Below are positions 45,560 to 55,775 of a DNA stretch of 64,000 nucleotides, piece by piece. The notes below the pieces were generated by a model. The model was not told the origin of the DNA. It made no database searches and saw only the letters and a program-made list of their open reading frames with translations. How positions within the stretch are numbered: the stretch's first letter is position 1; every line of letters begins with the position of its first letter. The DNA lies in the NCBI RefSeq assembly GCF_016919165.1, contig NZ_JAFFPS010000070.1, forward strand, positions 3,566 through 67,565, in the 5' to 3' direction. The position numbers and the translations under genes are program-made. The DNA is from Leptospira chreensis. Lineage in GTDB: Bacteria > Spirochaetota > Leptospiria > Leptospirales > Leptospiraceae.

Positions 45560-48500
45560 TTATTTATCTTTGGATATTTTTTTCTTTTTTTTAACTTGGT
45601 TGACTTCAAAAGGAATTAATGAAGAAACTTTTGGTAGATTTTTTCGTATACTGGAATCATAGAGAATTGGGATGACAACCAGTGAAAAAATCGTGGAAAA
45701 GAATAATCCGCCAATTACGGCCACAGCCAATGGAGCTTGAGGGGAAGGGTTCCCAAAAGTAATAATTGCTGGAATCATACCTAACATTGTCGTTGCTGTT
45801 GTATTCAAAATTGTAAAAAGTCGTTTTTTGATTCCAGATTTTAGTAGTTCAATTCCTGTTAATGAATTTGCACTATTAGTCAACCGATAAGTATCAACAA
45901 GTATAATCCCATTGTTAACAACCAAGCCTGCGAGCAAAACGATTCCCATTGAAGAAATGATATTCAGACTCTGACCAAAGAGAAATAAAAACAAAAAAGA
46001 ACCAAAGATTGTTATTATGATTGATGAAAGGATGATAAAAGGTTGAACCAGATTTTCAAATTGCGATGCCATAGTCATATAAACTAAAATAATTGCAAAA
46101 ATTGCTGCGTATGATAAAGCAAAGAAAGACTTTTGCATTTCTCGATGCGAATCTCCTTCCAAAACAGATACGTCCCTATTTTGTTCATATTCGCTGATTG
46201 TATTTTTTATCTGACCTTCTAATCCTTCTTTATCGCTATCGGAAGTAGATAACGACAAAGTAGCCGTCCGGGAACCATCCTTTCTGAATATTTTTCTATC
46301 AATTTCAGCATCTTCTAAGTGAGCAAATGAAGAAAACTTAATCATTTTCCCAGAGGGTGTTTCAATTGGTATTTCTAAAATCGAATCTTTGTCATAACGA
46401 TCTTCAAGTCTTGACCTGACTAAGATTTCAAATTCATAATCATTCTCTCTAAATTTAGAAGCAAAATCTCCTTTCACGAAAGATTTCATATTTGTTGCAA
46501 TTTTTTCAACGGTTAGACCGAAAAATGCCATTTTGTTTCTATCCAGAATGACTCGAACTTCTTTTGTTTTTTGGCCCAAAGAAGATTTATAACTATTTAT
46601 AATTGGATTTTTTTTTAGCGTCTCCTCAATTTTTGAAGTCACTTCTCTAATTTTAATCCAATTTTGACCTGATATTTCTAAGTTAAAATCAAATCCATCT
46701 GAAGATAATAAAGAGGCTAATATTGTTTTTGTTGGAATCAAAGAAATTTCAGAGTTAGAAGATTTACTAATCTGAGTTAATCTATTTTGGATTTTTTCTT
46801 GATGATCCTCAAAGCTAACACCATCTTTGAGTTGAACAAAAATTTCTGCTCTATTTAATCCGAAATCTGATTTTGGATTTACCACAAGGTCTTTATCTTC
46901 ATATCCTATTTGCTGTAGAATATTTTTAGTATCATTGGTTTCTTGAATGAGTTGGTCCAATTTATTACAAATTGCTTCTGTCTGAAGCAGAGTAGTGCCC
47001 TCTGGTGCTTTTATTTTAATAGTAAAACTTCCCTGATCAAGCTCCGGCATCATTTCCTTTGGTAAAAGGAGGAATAAAAAAAAAGTCAGCAGTGTAAATC
47101 CTATAAGTAACAGATAAGAAAAAGATTTTCTCTTATAAAATAGATTTAGGAAAAAAAGTATTAGATTTTCAAAGCGTTCGACGAGTAGTAAGAACTTGCT
47201 CTTATCGGATTTTTTATTTGGGATAACATTGAAAAAATCCAATTGGGTTAAAGTTGGAATCAATGTGGTTGAAACGATGAAAGAGGAAACAAGTGATAAT
47301 GTGATTGTTAATGCAAAATCACTAAATATTGCTCCAGCAATTCCATCGACGAATAATACAGGTAAAAAAACGACGCAACTTGTGACAGTAGAAGCAATTA
47401 AAGAACCATAGACTTCATGAACCCCCGAAATTCCTGCATCAATAAAATTGTGCATTTCTTTCATTTTGGTTCTTATTGATTCTAGTACAACAGCTGATGA
47501 GTCTACTACCATTCCGACTCCTAATGCGAGCCCACCCATAGACATTGTATTTACTGTGATATTTAGAAAATACATGAATATGAGTGTTAATAAAGAAGAC
47601 AATGGAATTGCAGAAACTACAATGATTGGTTCTCTCCAGTTCTGATAAAACAAGTATAAGATAAAATAACAAATGACAGCTGCAAAAAGCCCTGACAGAA
47701 TTACTGAAGTAACGGCTTCTTTAATGAAAATAGATTGATCTTCAACTATTTCAAAATGAACTTCATTATTAAACTTTTCGTTCAATTCTTCAATTAAACT
47801 AACTAGGTTCGAAACAATGGAAACGGTATTTTTACCAGATTCTTTTTTGATTGAAATAGATATACTTTCAGACGAATTCAGTTTGGTGATACTTGTCCTC
47901 TCTTTGGTACCATCTTTTATTTCTGCGATCGATTTTAGATAAATTGGTACGCCTTGTTCCGTTAATCCAATGAGTGTATCATTTATTTGATCTAATGATT
48001 TAAACGCACCGTCTGTACGAATTAAAATCTCTTTATCATTTTGTCTGATATTTCCTGCAGGAAAATTGAGGTTTGCAGCTGATATTTGATCGATAACAGT
48101 ATCAATACCTATGCCGTATGCTTGTAAGCGATCTCTATCTACTACTACTTGAATTTGTCTTTGAAGCCCGCCAGAAAGTGAAACAGCAGCAACACCTTCA
48201 GATCGTTCAAGATAAGGGAAGATAGTCTTTTGTAAAAAAAAACGAATATCTTTCAACGATTTCCCTTTTGGAATTGCTGCAAGTCTTAAAATTGGGGATT
48301 CATTTGGATCAAAACGGAGAACTATAGATTTTTTGGTATCTTGCGGTAAATTCCCTTTTACTAAATCTACTTTTTCTCGAGTTTGAATCATTGCCTGATC
48401 CATGTTTGTTCCCCATCGGAATCGGATATAAACAATAGATGCACCTTCAACTGAATCAGAAGAGATTCGATCAGTGCCCGGAACCGATGCGACAATTTCT

Positions 48501-48697
48501 TCAATGGGTTTAGATATTAGCGTTTCGATCTCACCAGGCGATGCATTGGGATAAAGTGTAACTATAGTTAATGTTGGAAACGAAATATTAGGAAGGAGGT
48601 CTATTTTTAGTTTGAGGGTCGCTATCGTTCCAAACAAGAGAATCAGCAAAAACCCAACGCCAGTAGTAACTCGTCTGGTTATAAAATACTGTACCAT
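45560..48697 (-). CDS. RND-family inner-membrane efflux pump (first of a pair)
   Basis: 1045 residues. Begins MVQYFITRRVTTGVGFLLIL with the first helix, then PNISFPTLTIVTLYPNASP, the normal RND porter start. The relay helix reads GVGMVVDSSAVVLES, again with Asp-Ser in place of Asp-Asp. The C-terminus is basic (KVSSLIPFEVNQVKKKKK). The gene starts 1 base after the preceding lipoprotein gene, so it belongs to the 53635-42510 operon. Two different RND proteins in tandem, as in MdtBC or MuxBC, suggest a heterotrimer; that is by analogy. Confidence 0.85.
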   Translation of the reverse strand: MVQYFITRRVTTGVGFLLILLFGTIATLKLKIDLLPNISFPTLTIVTLYPNASPGEIETLISKPIEEIVASVPGTDRISSDSVEGASIVYIRFRWGTNMDQAMIQTREKVDLVKGNLPQDTKKSIVLRFDPNESPILRLAAIPKGKSLKDIRFFLQKTIFPYLERSEGVAAVSLSGGLQRQIQVVVDRDRLQAYGIGIDTVIDQISAANLNFPAGNIRQNDKEILIRTDGAFKSLDQINDTLIGLTEQGVPIYLKSIAEIKDGTKERTSITKLNSSESISISIKKESGKNTVSIVSNLVSLIEELNEKFNNEVHFEIVEDQSIFIKEAVTSVILSGLFAAVICYFILYLFYQNWREPIIVVSAIPLSSLLTLIFMYFLNITVNTMSMGGLALGVGMVVDSSAVVLESIRTKMKEMHNFIDAGISGVHEVYGSLIASTVTSCVVFLPVLFVDGIAGAIFSDFALTITLSLVSSFIVSTTLIPTLTQLDFFNVIPNKKSDKSKFLLLVERFENLILFFLNLFYKRKSFSYLLLIGFTLLTFFLFLLLPKEMMPELDQGSFTIKIKAPEGTTLLQTEAICNKLDQLIQETNDTKNILQQIGYEDKDLVVNPKSDFGLNRAEIFVQLKDGVSFEDHQEKIQNRLTQISKSSNSEISLIPTKTILASLLSSDGFDFNLEISGQNWIKIREVTSKIEETLKKNPIINSYKSSLGQKTKEVRVILDRNKMAFFGLTVEKIATNMKSFVKGDFASKFRENDYEFEILVRSRLEDRYDKDSILEIPIETPSGKMIKFSSFAHLEDAEIDRKIFRKDGSRTATLSLSTSDSDKEGLEGQIKNTISEYEQNRDVSVLEGDSHREMQKSFFALSYAAIFAIILVYMTMASQFENLVQPFIILSSIIITIFGSFLFLFLFGQSLNIISSMGIVLLAGLVVNNGIILVDTYRLTNSANSLTGIELLKSGIKKRLFTILNTTATTMLGMIPAIITFGNPSPQAPLAVAVIGGLFFSTIFSLVVIPILYDSSIRKNLPKVSSLIPFEVNQVKKKKKISKDK

Positions 48698-48698
48698 C

Positions 48699-50249
48699 TT
48701 ACGGATTTAATCTAAATCGAAAGTTAAAGTCTTGTTTCATATAATTACCATACTGATCTATAACACCTTGTTTTCCACCTTTGACAGTGAATATATATGT
48801 TGAAGGATTTGGAGCAAAACTGAATAGTCTTGTGCGCATCAAGAATCTGTCAGTTGGTAAAGGGGATACATCTACTGGTAAATTTAAATAGGGGGAGCCA
48901 ATATTTGGGCCAAAATCATACCTGACATCAAAATCTATGCTTGAAAGTTGTAGACTTAGGTCTCTAGGTGATGATGTTATATCACATGTTGCTAAGGTTT
49001 CACCTCTACAAAAATAAATGTAAAACCCATTGGTGCCTGTTTCTAAATTGTAATTTGGACCAACACCACCATCACTGTTAATACTTGAAATAATGCTAGT
49101 GTTTAGTTGTATAGTGTTCGGTTGATCTAAATAAATGCCTCTTACCCAAAGAGGACGACTTCGTGGTCCATTGATTTTAATATTATAAACATAAGCCTTT
49201 GTTAAGGTATTATTCTGAATATCTCGAATTTGATCAGAAACTTTCATTTGATATACTGTATCTATATCTAATACCGAGGATGGAGTAATTCTAAACCGAG
49301 TACTATTTGCTGAAACATCTTGAATTGTATAAGTCACAGAAGGAGTAAAGGAAATTGCATCATTGATTGAAGAAGGCAAAATTGGTTCGTCGAATTGTAT
49401 AAAAAATGAATCGTCTTTTTCAAATCCAGCGACCGTTATATATTCGGTAGCTACAAAATTGGTAACGGTTGTAGATGAAATTTCAGTAAAGTTTGGTTTT
49501 ACGAAATCATTTCCAACAGTAAAATTCAATTGATAACTTTTGATCAAAGTATTACCTGAGGAATCTTGAATGGAGGCAGGTATAGTAAGTGTATAGTTTG
49601 TACCAAATGCTAACGGAGTAAGTAGAATTAGTGTCACGGTTGTACCGTCACCACTTAAAGTTGCTGCTGGAAAATCGAAACTGATTTGAGGAGAACTGCT
49701 TATATTAGTCAATATAGACGAAAGCTTCATTGCTTTTGAAAAAGTTAATTGGATAGTTGTATTTGTTTGAATTCCCACCGCACCATTTGATGGAATGGTT
49801 GAAACAAGTTCTGGTTGTTGCGAATCTTCATTCACATAAAAATTTGAAGAATAGTCCCTAATTAAGTTAACACCTTCTGAACTTTCAGCTTTCGATCCTA
49901 ATAAAGTATACCTATATTGCCCAGCCTGGCTCAGAATAGCCTTAGGCTTAAATACCATCATTTTATCGATCCAGGAAAACAATCCATCTACACTGATAGA
50001 TCCATTCCGTAATGTAAAACTTCCTTCTGTAACCGTCTTGTTCATATCTTTCGAGAATAAGATTGAAATTTCACTATAAGGAGAGACGGCATTTTGTTCG
50101 TTTAACGGTGCTGCGGATAAAACCACCGGCGCTTGAGAGTTAGGAAGAAGATCCAACGCTGGAAAAACTGAGAACGGTCCTTTCCCATTTTCGAGTAACT
50201 GACTACAAGAGATCATTAAAGAGCAAAATAAAATGGCTAATTGTTTCAT
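48699..50249 (-). CDS. Lipoprotein with SbsA-type Ig-like (Big_5) domains
   Basis: 516 residues. Signal peptide MKQLAILFCSLMISCS ends in lipobox MISC. At least three Big_5-type repeats are visible, each beginning with a 'P.NxAVxxxxxIxxxFSKxM' pattern: LNEQNAVSPYSEISILFSKDM (about 55-75), SNGAVGIQTNTTIQLTFSKAM (about 150), and a degenerate third (YITVAGFEKDDSFFIQFDEP). Such domains occur in surface or envelope-spanning proteins. Its start overlaps the stop of the related 523-aa gene by one base, so the two are a duplicated pair. Confidence 0.75.
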   Translation of the reverse strand: MKQLAILFCSLMISCSQLLENGKGPFSVFPALDLLPNSQAPVVLSAAPLNEQNAVSPYSEISILFSKDMNKTVTEGSFTLRNGSISVDGLFSWIDKMMVFKPKAILSQAGQYRYTLLGSKAESSEGVNLIRDYSSNFYVNEDSQQPELVSTIPSNGAVGIQTNTTIQLTFSKAMKLSSILTNISSSPQISFDFPAATLSGDGTTVTLILLTPLAFGTNYTLTIPASIQDSSGNTLIKSYQLNFTVGNDFVKPNFTEISSTTVTNFVATEYITVAGFEKDDSFFIQFDEPILPSSINDAISFTPSVTYTIQDVSANSTRFRITPSSVLDIDTVYQMKVSDQIRDIQNNTLTKAYVYNIKINGPRSRPLWVRGIYLDQPNTIQLNTSIISSINSDGGVGPNYNLETGTNGFYIYFCRGETLATCDITSSPRDLSLQLSSIDFDVRYDFGPNIGSPYLNLPVDVSPLPTDRFLMRTRLFSFAPNPSTYIFTVKGGKQGVIDQYGNYMKQDFNFRFRLNP

Positions 50250-51820
50250 TAAAGTCTCTGGAATAAAAAAGATTCACTCGTTTGGAGATAGTTTTCATTA
50301 ATATCTCTTAGGCCAGCGGATCCACCAAGAATGGTTTTTTTGTATTGAACGTTTGGAAAAATTGATTTAATTCCGATTTTATATACACCAGGCGTAGAAC
50401 AAAAAGCAGGCGGAGCATAGTCTTTGTAGTAAACTAAAGGTGAGCCTCCACCTGGGCCACCTGAAAAATAGCTAAACGATACTTGGTTGAATATATCACC
50501 GTCCCCATTTGTTTTAAGTGCACAACCTCCAGCAGTGTTAAAAGAAATTTCGAACATGTAATCCATGAGCGAACAATCTGTGGAGGTAATTGAAACAGAA
50601 TAAATCTTATTTTGGTCAAATGGAAAGGAGACAGCGTTTGGATTTGAATCTATTGTTGGTACACAAGTAGCAGATACACTATAACCAGTGACACTATTGA
50701 TTGTAATGGGAAGGCTATCATTGGAATTGTTAGTGATAAAATCGATGATATAACTATTTCCTAACGGAATAGCATTGGAATCTTGTGCTGTTGACGAAAA
50801 ATTCAATCTATATCTAGAATCTTGATTGAGAGGAGAATTTGGAGTAAATTCTAGAATTTGTCCTGTAGACCATCTATACTTTCCCGAAATAGAGGGAGAA
50901 AATGAAATAGCACGTTCCACGGTCTCCTGTTTCATAGGTCTGTTGAATGTAAAACGAAAACTATCAAACTTTGATACATCAATAAATTCACTCAAAACCG
51001 GAGACGGACTCACTACAGGCCATGCAGGACTTAATGGGAAAGGGGTAACTTGAAAAGTTAAGGCAGTTGCAATAGTACCAGTGTAAAATGAATTAGAAAA
51101 TTCCTTCTTAATTGGAACACCTAACCTACTTTTAGCCGAACTTGATACTCTAACCGTATAGCTTGTTGATGTTTGCAGCGGTGATTGAAGTCTAAGTCTT
51201 AATATTGTTGAATTTCCTGACCACTCTTTAACAAATACTGCGGGGCCACCTGAAATAGTTGTCGCAGCGGATGTTTCAGCTTCATCCATCGATTGCGAAA
51301 AGTATAATATAATATCTTGATTGAGTGGCCAATTTTCAATCAGTGAATTACTTATGACAGGTTCTGCATTAATGACTTCCGGCGGATCTACAAATCCAAT
51401 CGTATAAAAATCAGACACATAATCTTTGGTTAAAGTGTTATTCTTTAAGTCTTTCGCTATGGAGCGATTGATTTTAATCTCATATCTTTTCCCTATAGTT
51501 AACCCAAGCTTAAAATTCAAATCTAAAAGATAATCTGATCGCCAGTTAAATGCTGAGGTTACGTTCCCTCCGTTCGAGGAAATGGAAATAGCAAGTTCGG
51601 TTGCATTTCTATTCATTGGTCTAGAAAATAATAGAGAAATAGTCGAATCTAACGGTACTTCTTTTGATCCTGTAAATGGAGAAATAGTTAAGACATTTGG
51701 CCGTTCAAAATCCGATGGATCACTCAATCCCAATAAGTAGGCCTTATCTGCTAAATCTTTCAATTGTTCATTACATGAAATACAAAAGGTTAAGATTAGT
51801 AAGAAGGATAAGGATTTCAT
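50249..51820 (-). CDS. Lipoprotein with SbsA-type Ig-like (Big_5) domains
   Basis: 523 residues. Signal peptide MKSLSFLLILTFCISCN with lipobox CISC. Repeats start at ISPFTGSKEVPLDSTISLLF (about 45), at INAEPVISNSLIENWPLNQD (about 155) and at VSKFDSFRFTFNRPMKQETV (about 275), each a Big_5-type unit with an F-x-x-x-M signature. Paralogue of the next gene in the operon. Likely role: scaffold or partner of the export complex on the periplasmic side; not shown by sequence. Confidence 0.75.
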   Translation of the reverse strand: MKSLSFLLILTFCISCNEQLKDLADKAYLLGLSDPSDFERPNVLTISPFTGSKEVPLDSTISLLFSRPMNRNATELAISISSNGGNVTSAFNWRSDYLLDLNFKLGLTIGKRYEIKINRSIAKDLKNNTLTKDYVSDFYTIGFVDPPEVINAEPVISNSLIENWPLNQDIILYFSQSMDEAETSAATTISGGPAVFVKEWSGNSTILRLRLQSPLQTSTSYTVRVSSSAKSRLGVPIKKEFSNSFYTGTIATALTFQVTPFPLSPAWPVVSPSPVLSEFIDVSKFDSFRFTFNRPMKQETVERAISFSPSISGKYRWSTGQILEFTPNSPLNQDSRYRLNFSSTAQDSNAIPLGNSYIIDFITNNSNDSLPITINSVTGYSVSATCVPTIDSNPNAVSFPFDQNKIYSVSITSTDCSLMDYMFEISFNTAGGCALKTNGDGDIFNQVSFSYFSGGPGGGSPLVYYKDYAPPAFCSTPGVYKIGIKSIFPNVQYKKTILGGSAGLRDINENYLQTSESFLFQRL

Positions 51821-51824
51821 AACA

Positions 51825-52430
51825 TCACTTTTTTGCTGTTTTAGTAACTGAGTTTTCTACTTTGGCCAGCTCTTCGTTTGCCCTTTCAATCATACCTGCT
51901 TTTAGGTAGAGATTCCCTAGATCTTTGTGTATCTTATCAAATGATTTTTTTATCATTTTTGCCTTATTGTAATATAATAAGGCTTCCTTAATATTGCCTT
52001 CTCTTTCGCTAATTTTTGCTAAATGATAATACGCTTCGAAATGTAAATTGTCCAATTCTAAAATATTCAACAAATGTTCTTTTGCTTTTGTTAAATCGCT
52101 TTCAACAACTAAGTAATTTTTTGAAATCCAAAAATCAATAGAAGGATTTTCAGGAAATTTTCCTTTAGCTTTTTTCAAAATCTCTAGAGATCCGTTAAAA
52201 TCTCCCATATAATACAAAGTTTTTCCTAGCATGATATAAGCAGAAATCAAGTCAGGGTTTTCATCCACTGAGGTTTGAAATTCTAACTTTGCCTTTTCTA
52301 AATTTTTATCCAAAAATTCTTTTTTGCCGATTTGGAAATGTTCATTTGCACTTTCTTCTGATTTACAAAATAAAACACTAGTCATAAGCAAAAAATAAAC
52401 GAACAAAATTTGAATATTAGAATATTTCAT
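51825..52430 (-). CDS. TPR lipoprotein of the RND operon
   Basis: 201 residues from the ATG at 52430, which gives a signal peptide (MKYSNIQILFVYFLLMTSVLFC) with lipobox VLFC and starts 4 bases after the previous stop; the frame is open upstream to 52508. Four to five TPR units follow (ISAYIMLGKTLYYMGDF, PSIDFWISKNYLV, FEAYYHLAKISEREGN, DKIHKDLGNLYLKAGM). Probably a scaffold for envelope assembly, shared with the second TPR lipoprotein in the operon. Confidence 0.75.
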   Translation of the reverse strand: MKYSNIQILFVYFLLMTSVLFCKSEESANEHFQIGKKEFLDKNLEKAKLEFQTSVDENPDLISAYIMLGKTLYYMGDFNGSLEILKKAKGKFPENPSIDFWISKNYLVVESDLTKAKEHLLNILELDNLHFEAYYHLAKISEREGNIKEALLYYNKAKMIKKSFDKIHKDLGNLYLKAGMIERANEELAKVENSVTKTAKK

Positions 52431-52434
52431 TTTT

Positions 52435-53094
52435 TTATCTTGTAACAGAAGAATATACCTCTTTAGGAACAATTTGAACCTTTGCATCTCGTTTTGCTTT
52501 ACCTGCAATTAATCTCTTTTTTATAGTTGCAGCTTCCATTAGCTTATTCAGTTTGATGATTTTGGCTTCTCGCTGAAGCTCATCCATTGTTACGGACTTT
52601 AATTTTGAAGCATTAGATTTACTTTGTTTGAACTTTTCTAAAATATCATTATCTACCTGAATTTTATCAGAGTTTTCAACTAGATTCAGGGCACCAGATT
52701 TTTTATCTAACCAATAGGATATAGCAGCCTTTCTTACTGATCTAGCCATATAATCCTTGGCCTCATTAGAATTAAAATCTACATCAGCAAGAGCTCTTTG
52801 AAGTAAAATTGATTCTTCAATGTAATTTGATAGATATTGTTCCACTTCCTCTGGTGTAGCAGGGTTAAATTTATGTTCAAATGTCTTCCTATCTGCAATT
52901 AATGCCTCTCGGAATGCTTTTGCTGAAAGGAATTTACCATCAATAGTAACGATTTCAGGCGAACCTTCTCGTTTCTCCATATCCTCTTCAATAAGTTTTT
53001 CAATATCGCTGTTACAATTGAATATAAAGGCTAAACAGAAAACGAATGTTAGTAGTAAGGAACTATTCAAGTTCCTTGATTTTATTTTTTGCAT
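52435..53094 (-). CDS. Lipoprotein resembling the N-terminal part of SurA/PpiD-type chaperones
   Basis: 219 residues. Signal region SSLLLTFVFCLAFIFNC gives lipobox IFNC. The mature part begins with an IVTIDGKFLSAKAFREAL pattern and continues PEEVEQYLSNYIEESILLQRAL, like the helical substrate-binding N-terminus of parvulin-type chaperones, but no PPIase domain follows. Its 5' end overlaps the upstream TPR gene by 32 bases. A role in assembly of the outer-membrane channel would fit, by analogy. Confidence 0.6.
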   Translation of the reverse strand: MQKIKSRNLNSSLLLTFVFCLAFIFNCNSDIEKLIEEDMEKREGSPEIVTIDGKFLSAKAFREALIADRKTFEHKFNPATPEEVEQYLSNYIEESILLQRALADVDFNSNEAKDYMARSVRKAAISYWLDKKSGALNLVENSDKIQVDNDILEKFKQSKSNASKLKSVTMDELQREAKIIKLNKLMEAATIKKRLIAGKAKRDAKVQIVPKEVYSSVTR

Positions 53095-53635
53095 CTGTAA
53101 TTTGCCTTTGAAATGTTACTTTTGGCGCAAGCCTAATAAATTCTTCATAATTCGATTTTGCCTTAGATTTTTCCCCCAAGAACCCATAGACCATACCGAG
53201 GTTAAACCTAGCTTCGACCATGGTTGGCACTAAAAATAGTGCCTTTTCATAGTTTTTGACTGATTGTTTGTAATCTGCTAAATTCTGATAGCAAACGCCT
53301 AAATTATAATATCCTTTTGCATAATCTGGATCTATTTCAATTGATTTGATAAAATATGCGACAGAATCTTTTCCTTTGCCTTGATTAATCATCGCAATGC
53401 CCACATTACCTGCGTATTCTGGCGAGCTTGGATTTAAATCAGAAGATGCTCTGAAATTTTTTTCTGCATCTTCCCATTTACCTTCTGATAAGGCTTTTAA
53501 TCCTTTAACGTTCTCTTCTTGAGCTTTATATTGGTCCGAATCCATATTCCCCTGTGTATTTAGAACTCCACAAAAACAAAGCTGAAGGAAAGTGAACAAA
53601 ATGAAATATCTAAACGATTTTTTAAACTTTAACAT
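53063..53635 (-). CDS. TPR lipoprotein, first gene of the RND operon
   Basis: 190 residues. Signal peptide MLKFKKSFRYFILFTFLQ then lipobox CFCG. Three or four TPR motifs: AEKNFRASSDLNPSSPEYAG, DSVAYFIKSIEIDPDYAKG, QSVKNYEKALFLVPTMVEAR and a last partial. It is read away from the TolC-adaptor operon, 113 bases distant, so the two operons share one divergent control region. Confidence 0.75.
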   Translation of the reverse strand: MLKFKKSFRYFILFTFLQLCFCGVLNTQGNMDSDQYKAQEENVKGLKALSEGKWEDAEKNFRASSDLNPSSPEYAGNVGIAMINQGKGKDSVAYFIKSIEIDPDYAKGYYNLGVCYQNLADYKQSVKNYEKALFLVPTMVEARFNLGMVYGFLGEKSKAKSNYEEFIRLAPKVTFQRQITDAKNKIKELE

Positions 53636-53748
53636 CGAGAATTCCTAACATTGCAATCATCATTTCTCCAACCCATGTTAATTTTGCATACCAAAAAAAT
53701 TAGAACTTGCAATTGATAGGTGATTCTGCAGAAAGGTTAACGAAAGAG

Positions 53749-54354
53749 ATGCGACCGAATCAATTAATCCTGTTTTTTGTAATATTGTTCCACACCTTCA
53801 ACTGTAGTACCGGTAAATTTATTAAACAATTATTAAGAACAGACATACAGTCGGCGGTTGACCTGAAGGAAAAGCTCCCTAAAGGAAAAATTGCACTAAT
53901 AGATTTAACATCGAAGAATTTAGTCTCATTAAACATTTCTGCCACAAACGTAACCGATAACTTACATTTCTCACTAAAAGAGGACGGGTTAGATGTAATC
54001 AGAGTTGCTACTTTTCTGAATAGCGATAGCTCAGCAGCAAATTTTGAACCAAATTCAACTCCAGTTACTTTGTCTCCTATCAGGAAATACATTTTAGCAG
54101 ATAAAGATAAAGTAATATCACTTTGCGTACAGAAAGGAACAAAATATGTACTAACGGGTTTTATTTTTGAGGCAGACATAGGAACTATATTAGATGAAGA
54201 TTACTCATCAGGCGCTATTTTGTATCTCTATGATGACAGCGGTGAGTTAATTAATATGTTTAAATACATAGGATATGAGAAATTACTCTCATTCGAATCA
54301 AATTCAGCTATTTCAAATAAATTGGCCCAAAAAATTGCAAAAACGTTCAAATAA
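53749..54354 (+). CDS. Putative lipoprotein, first gene of the channel/adaptor operon
   Basis: 201 residues from the ATG at 53749; a TTG at 53707 is less likely. The signal peptide (LILFFVILFHTFNC) ends in lipobox TFNC. The mature part (KGKIALIDLTSKNLVSLN, then ...TKYVLTGFIFEADIGTILD) resembles small periplasmic proteins that adopt an FlgT/LpoB- or GNA1162-like fold, but the match is weak. The stop is 2 bases before the TolC-like gene. Confidence 0.6.
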   Translation: MRPNQLILFFVILFHTFNCSTGKFIKQLLRTDIQSAVDLKEKLPKGKIALIDLTSKNLVSLNISATNVTDNLHFSLKEDGLDVIRVATFLNSDSSAANFEPNSTPVTLSPIRKYILADKDKVISLCVQKGTKYVLTGFIFEADIGTILDEDYSSGAILYLYDDSGELINMFKYIGYEKLLSFESNSAISNKLAQKIAKTFK

Positions 54355-54356
54355 TT

Positions 54357-55775
54357 ATGTCTTTCGGTATCAATAGGCTAATCATTTTAGCAATAATAAT
54401 AAATTTTAGCATATTCGCAGATGAGGAAATTTCTACTTTATACCTTGATTTAGAGAAAGCAGAAGACATCGGAATTGAAAATAGCCCGGAATTAAAAATG
54501 ATTGGCTCGCAACAGAAAATTAAAAAGCTATTAGTAAATGAAAATTGGAGACAATATTTTCCGACAGCTTCTATCAGATGGGATCGAAGTTCCTCAATTA
54601 TCGAAAATACTGCTGATTCTAGAAACCAACGATTCACTTTAAACGTAGATCAGGTCGTTTACGATGGTGGAAGAAGATCACTTGCACTTGATGCCTCTTT
54701 AGGTGAATTAGCTTTAGCCAAATATGATGTAAAAATTGCACTCAATAAGTTAAGATTTAAAATAAGAACTTTATTCTTTTCAATATTGAGTAAGAAATCA
54801 CAACTAATTACGCTTGAAAGGAGCATCAAAAGACAATCTGACCAATTATTCTATGCGAATAGAGAACTTCAATTAGGCGAAACTACTAAAATTAAAGTTT
54901 TGGAATTGGAAAACAGGCTAAATGAAATTATCTTACAAGAAAAGACAGCAAGAATCGATTATGAATCTCAAATACAAGAATTTAAAATATTACTCCGGTT
55001 GAAAAGTAGTTCAGAAATAAAACTAATAGGAAACATTCTAGGGGATGTAAATTATAATTATCGAAATTTTGATGGAGAAAACCTTATCAATTTGGCTTCA
55101 AATTTTAGAGTAGAGTTTGATAAAGCGAGAGCTGAACATTTACAAACACAGTCAAAATATAAATATGCTCAAACTTTCTACATTCCTACTGTTTCGGTAG
55201 GAGGTTTCCATGGTTATAGAGGGGATGAATATCCACCTCGCGAAAGAGAGTATGGATTTAATTTTCGAGTATCAATGTTATTAGGGCCAAATTCTCTTCA
55301 AGATACTGGAAATTATACTTCTCGAAATGAAAATAATGACCGATTTTTAACATCTTCAACTACTTTAGGTATTTATGATAATCTTCAATACCAACGGGAA
55401 ATTGTCACATCTGGAAATGCTGCCTATCAAGCTAAGGTAAATTTAAATCAAATCGGTGATATCATAGCATCGGAAGTAAAAAAGAGTTTAAATAGCTATA
55501 GAGTTAGTTGGGATGCAATGAAGCAAGCAGATGAGAACGTAATTTTATTTGAAAAAAGAATTCAAATAAAAGAAGAGCAAGTGAGACTAGGTGAAGCGCC
55601 TAGAACAGAGCTAGCAGAAACAGAAATACGTTATTTGGAAGCAACAAATGCCCAAATAGCTTCTAGATTAAGATTTATGTCATCGATAGCTGAACTTGAG
55701 TTAGCAACAGGTTTAAGTCTTGATCAGCTAGGTTTAATTAAATTCGGAGAAGTTTTACCAATTGAAAAAAATTAA
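54357..55775 (+). CDS. TolC-family outer-membrane efflux protein
   Basis: 472 residues. A signal peptide (INRLIILAIIINFSIFADE) precedes two repeats of the OEP fold: DLEKAEDIGIENSPELKMIGSQ at the first and the long helical segment KQADENVILFEKRIQIKEEQVRLGEAPRTELAETEIRYLEA at the second (shown in part only). The L-G-x-x-x-R-T-E-L turn is a family hallmark. It overlaps the adaptor gene by 14 bases. Role: outer-membrane exit duct for the RND pumps encoded divergently. Confidence 0.85.
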   Translation: MSFGINRLIILAIIINFSIFADEEISTLYLDLEKAEDIGIENSPELKMIGSQQKIKKLLVNENWRQYFPTASIRWDRSSSIIENTADSRNQRFTLNVDQVVYDGGRRSLALDASLGELALAKYDVKIALNKLRFKIRTLFFSILSKKSQLITLERSIKRQSDQLFYANRELQLGETTKIKVLELENRLNEIILQEKTARIDYESQIQEFKILLRLKSSSEIKLIGNILGDVNYNYRNFDGENLINLASNFRVEFDKARAEHLQTQSKYKYAQTFYIPTVSVGGFHGYRGDEYPPREREYGFNFRVSMLLGPNSLQDTGNYTSRNENNDRFLTSSTTLGIYDNLQYQREIVTSGNAAYQAKVNLNQIGDIIASEVKKSLNSYRVSWDAMKQADENVILFEKRIQIKEEQVRLGEAPRTELAETEIRYLEATNAQIASRLRFMSSIAELELATGLSLDQLGLIKFGEVLPIEKN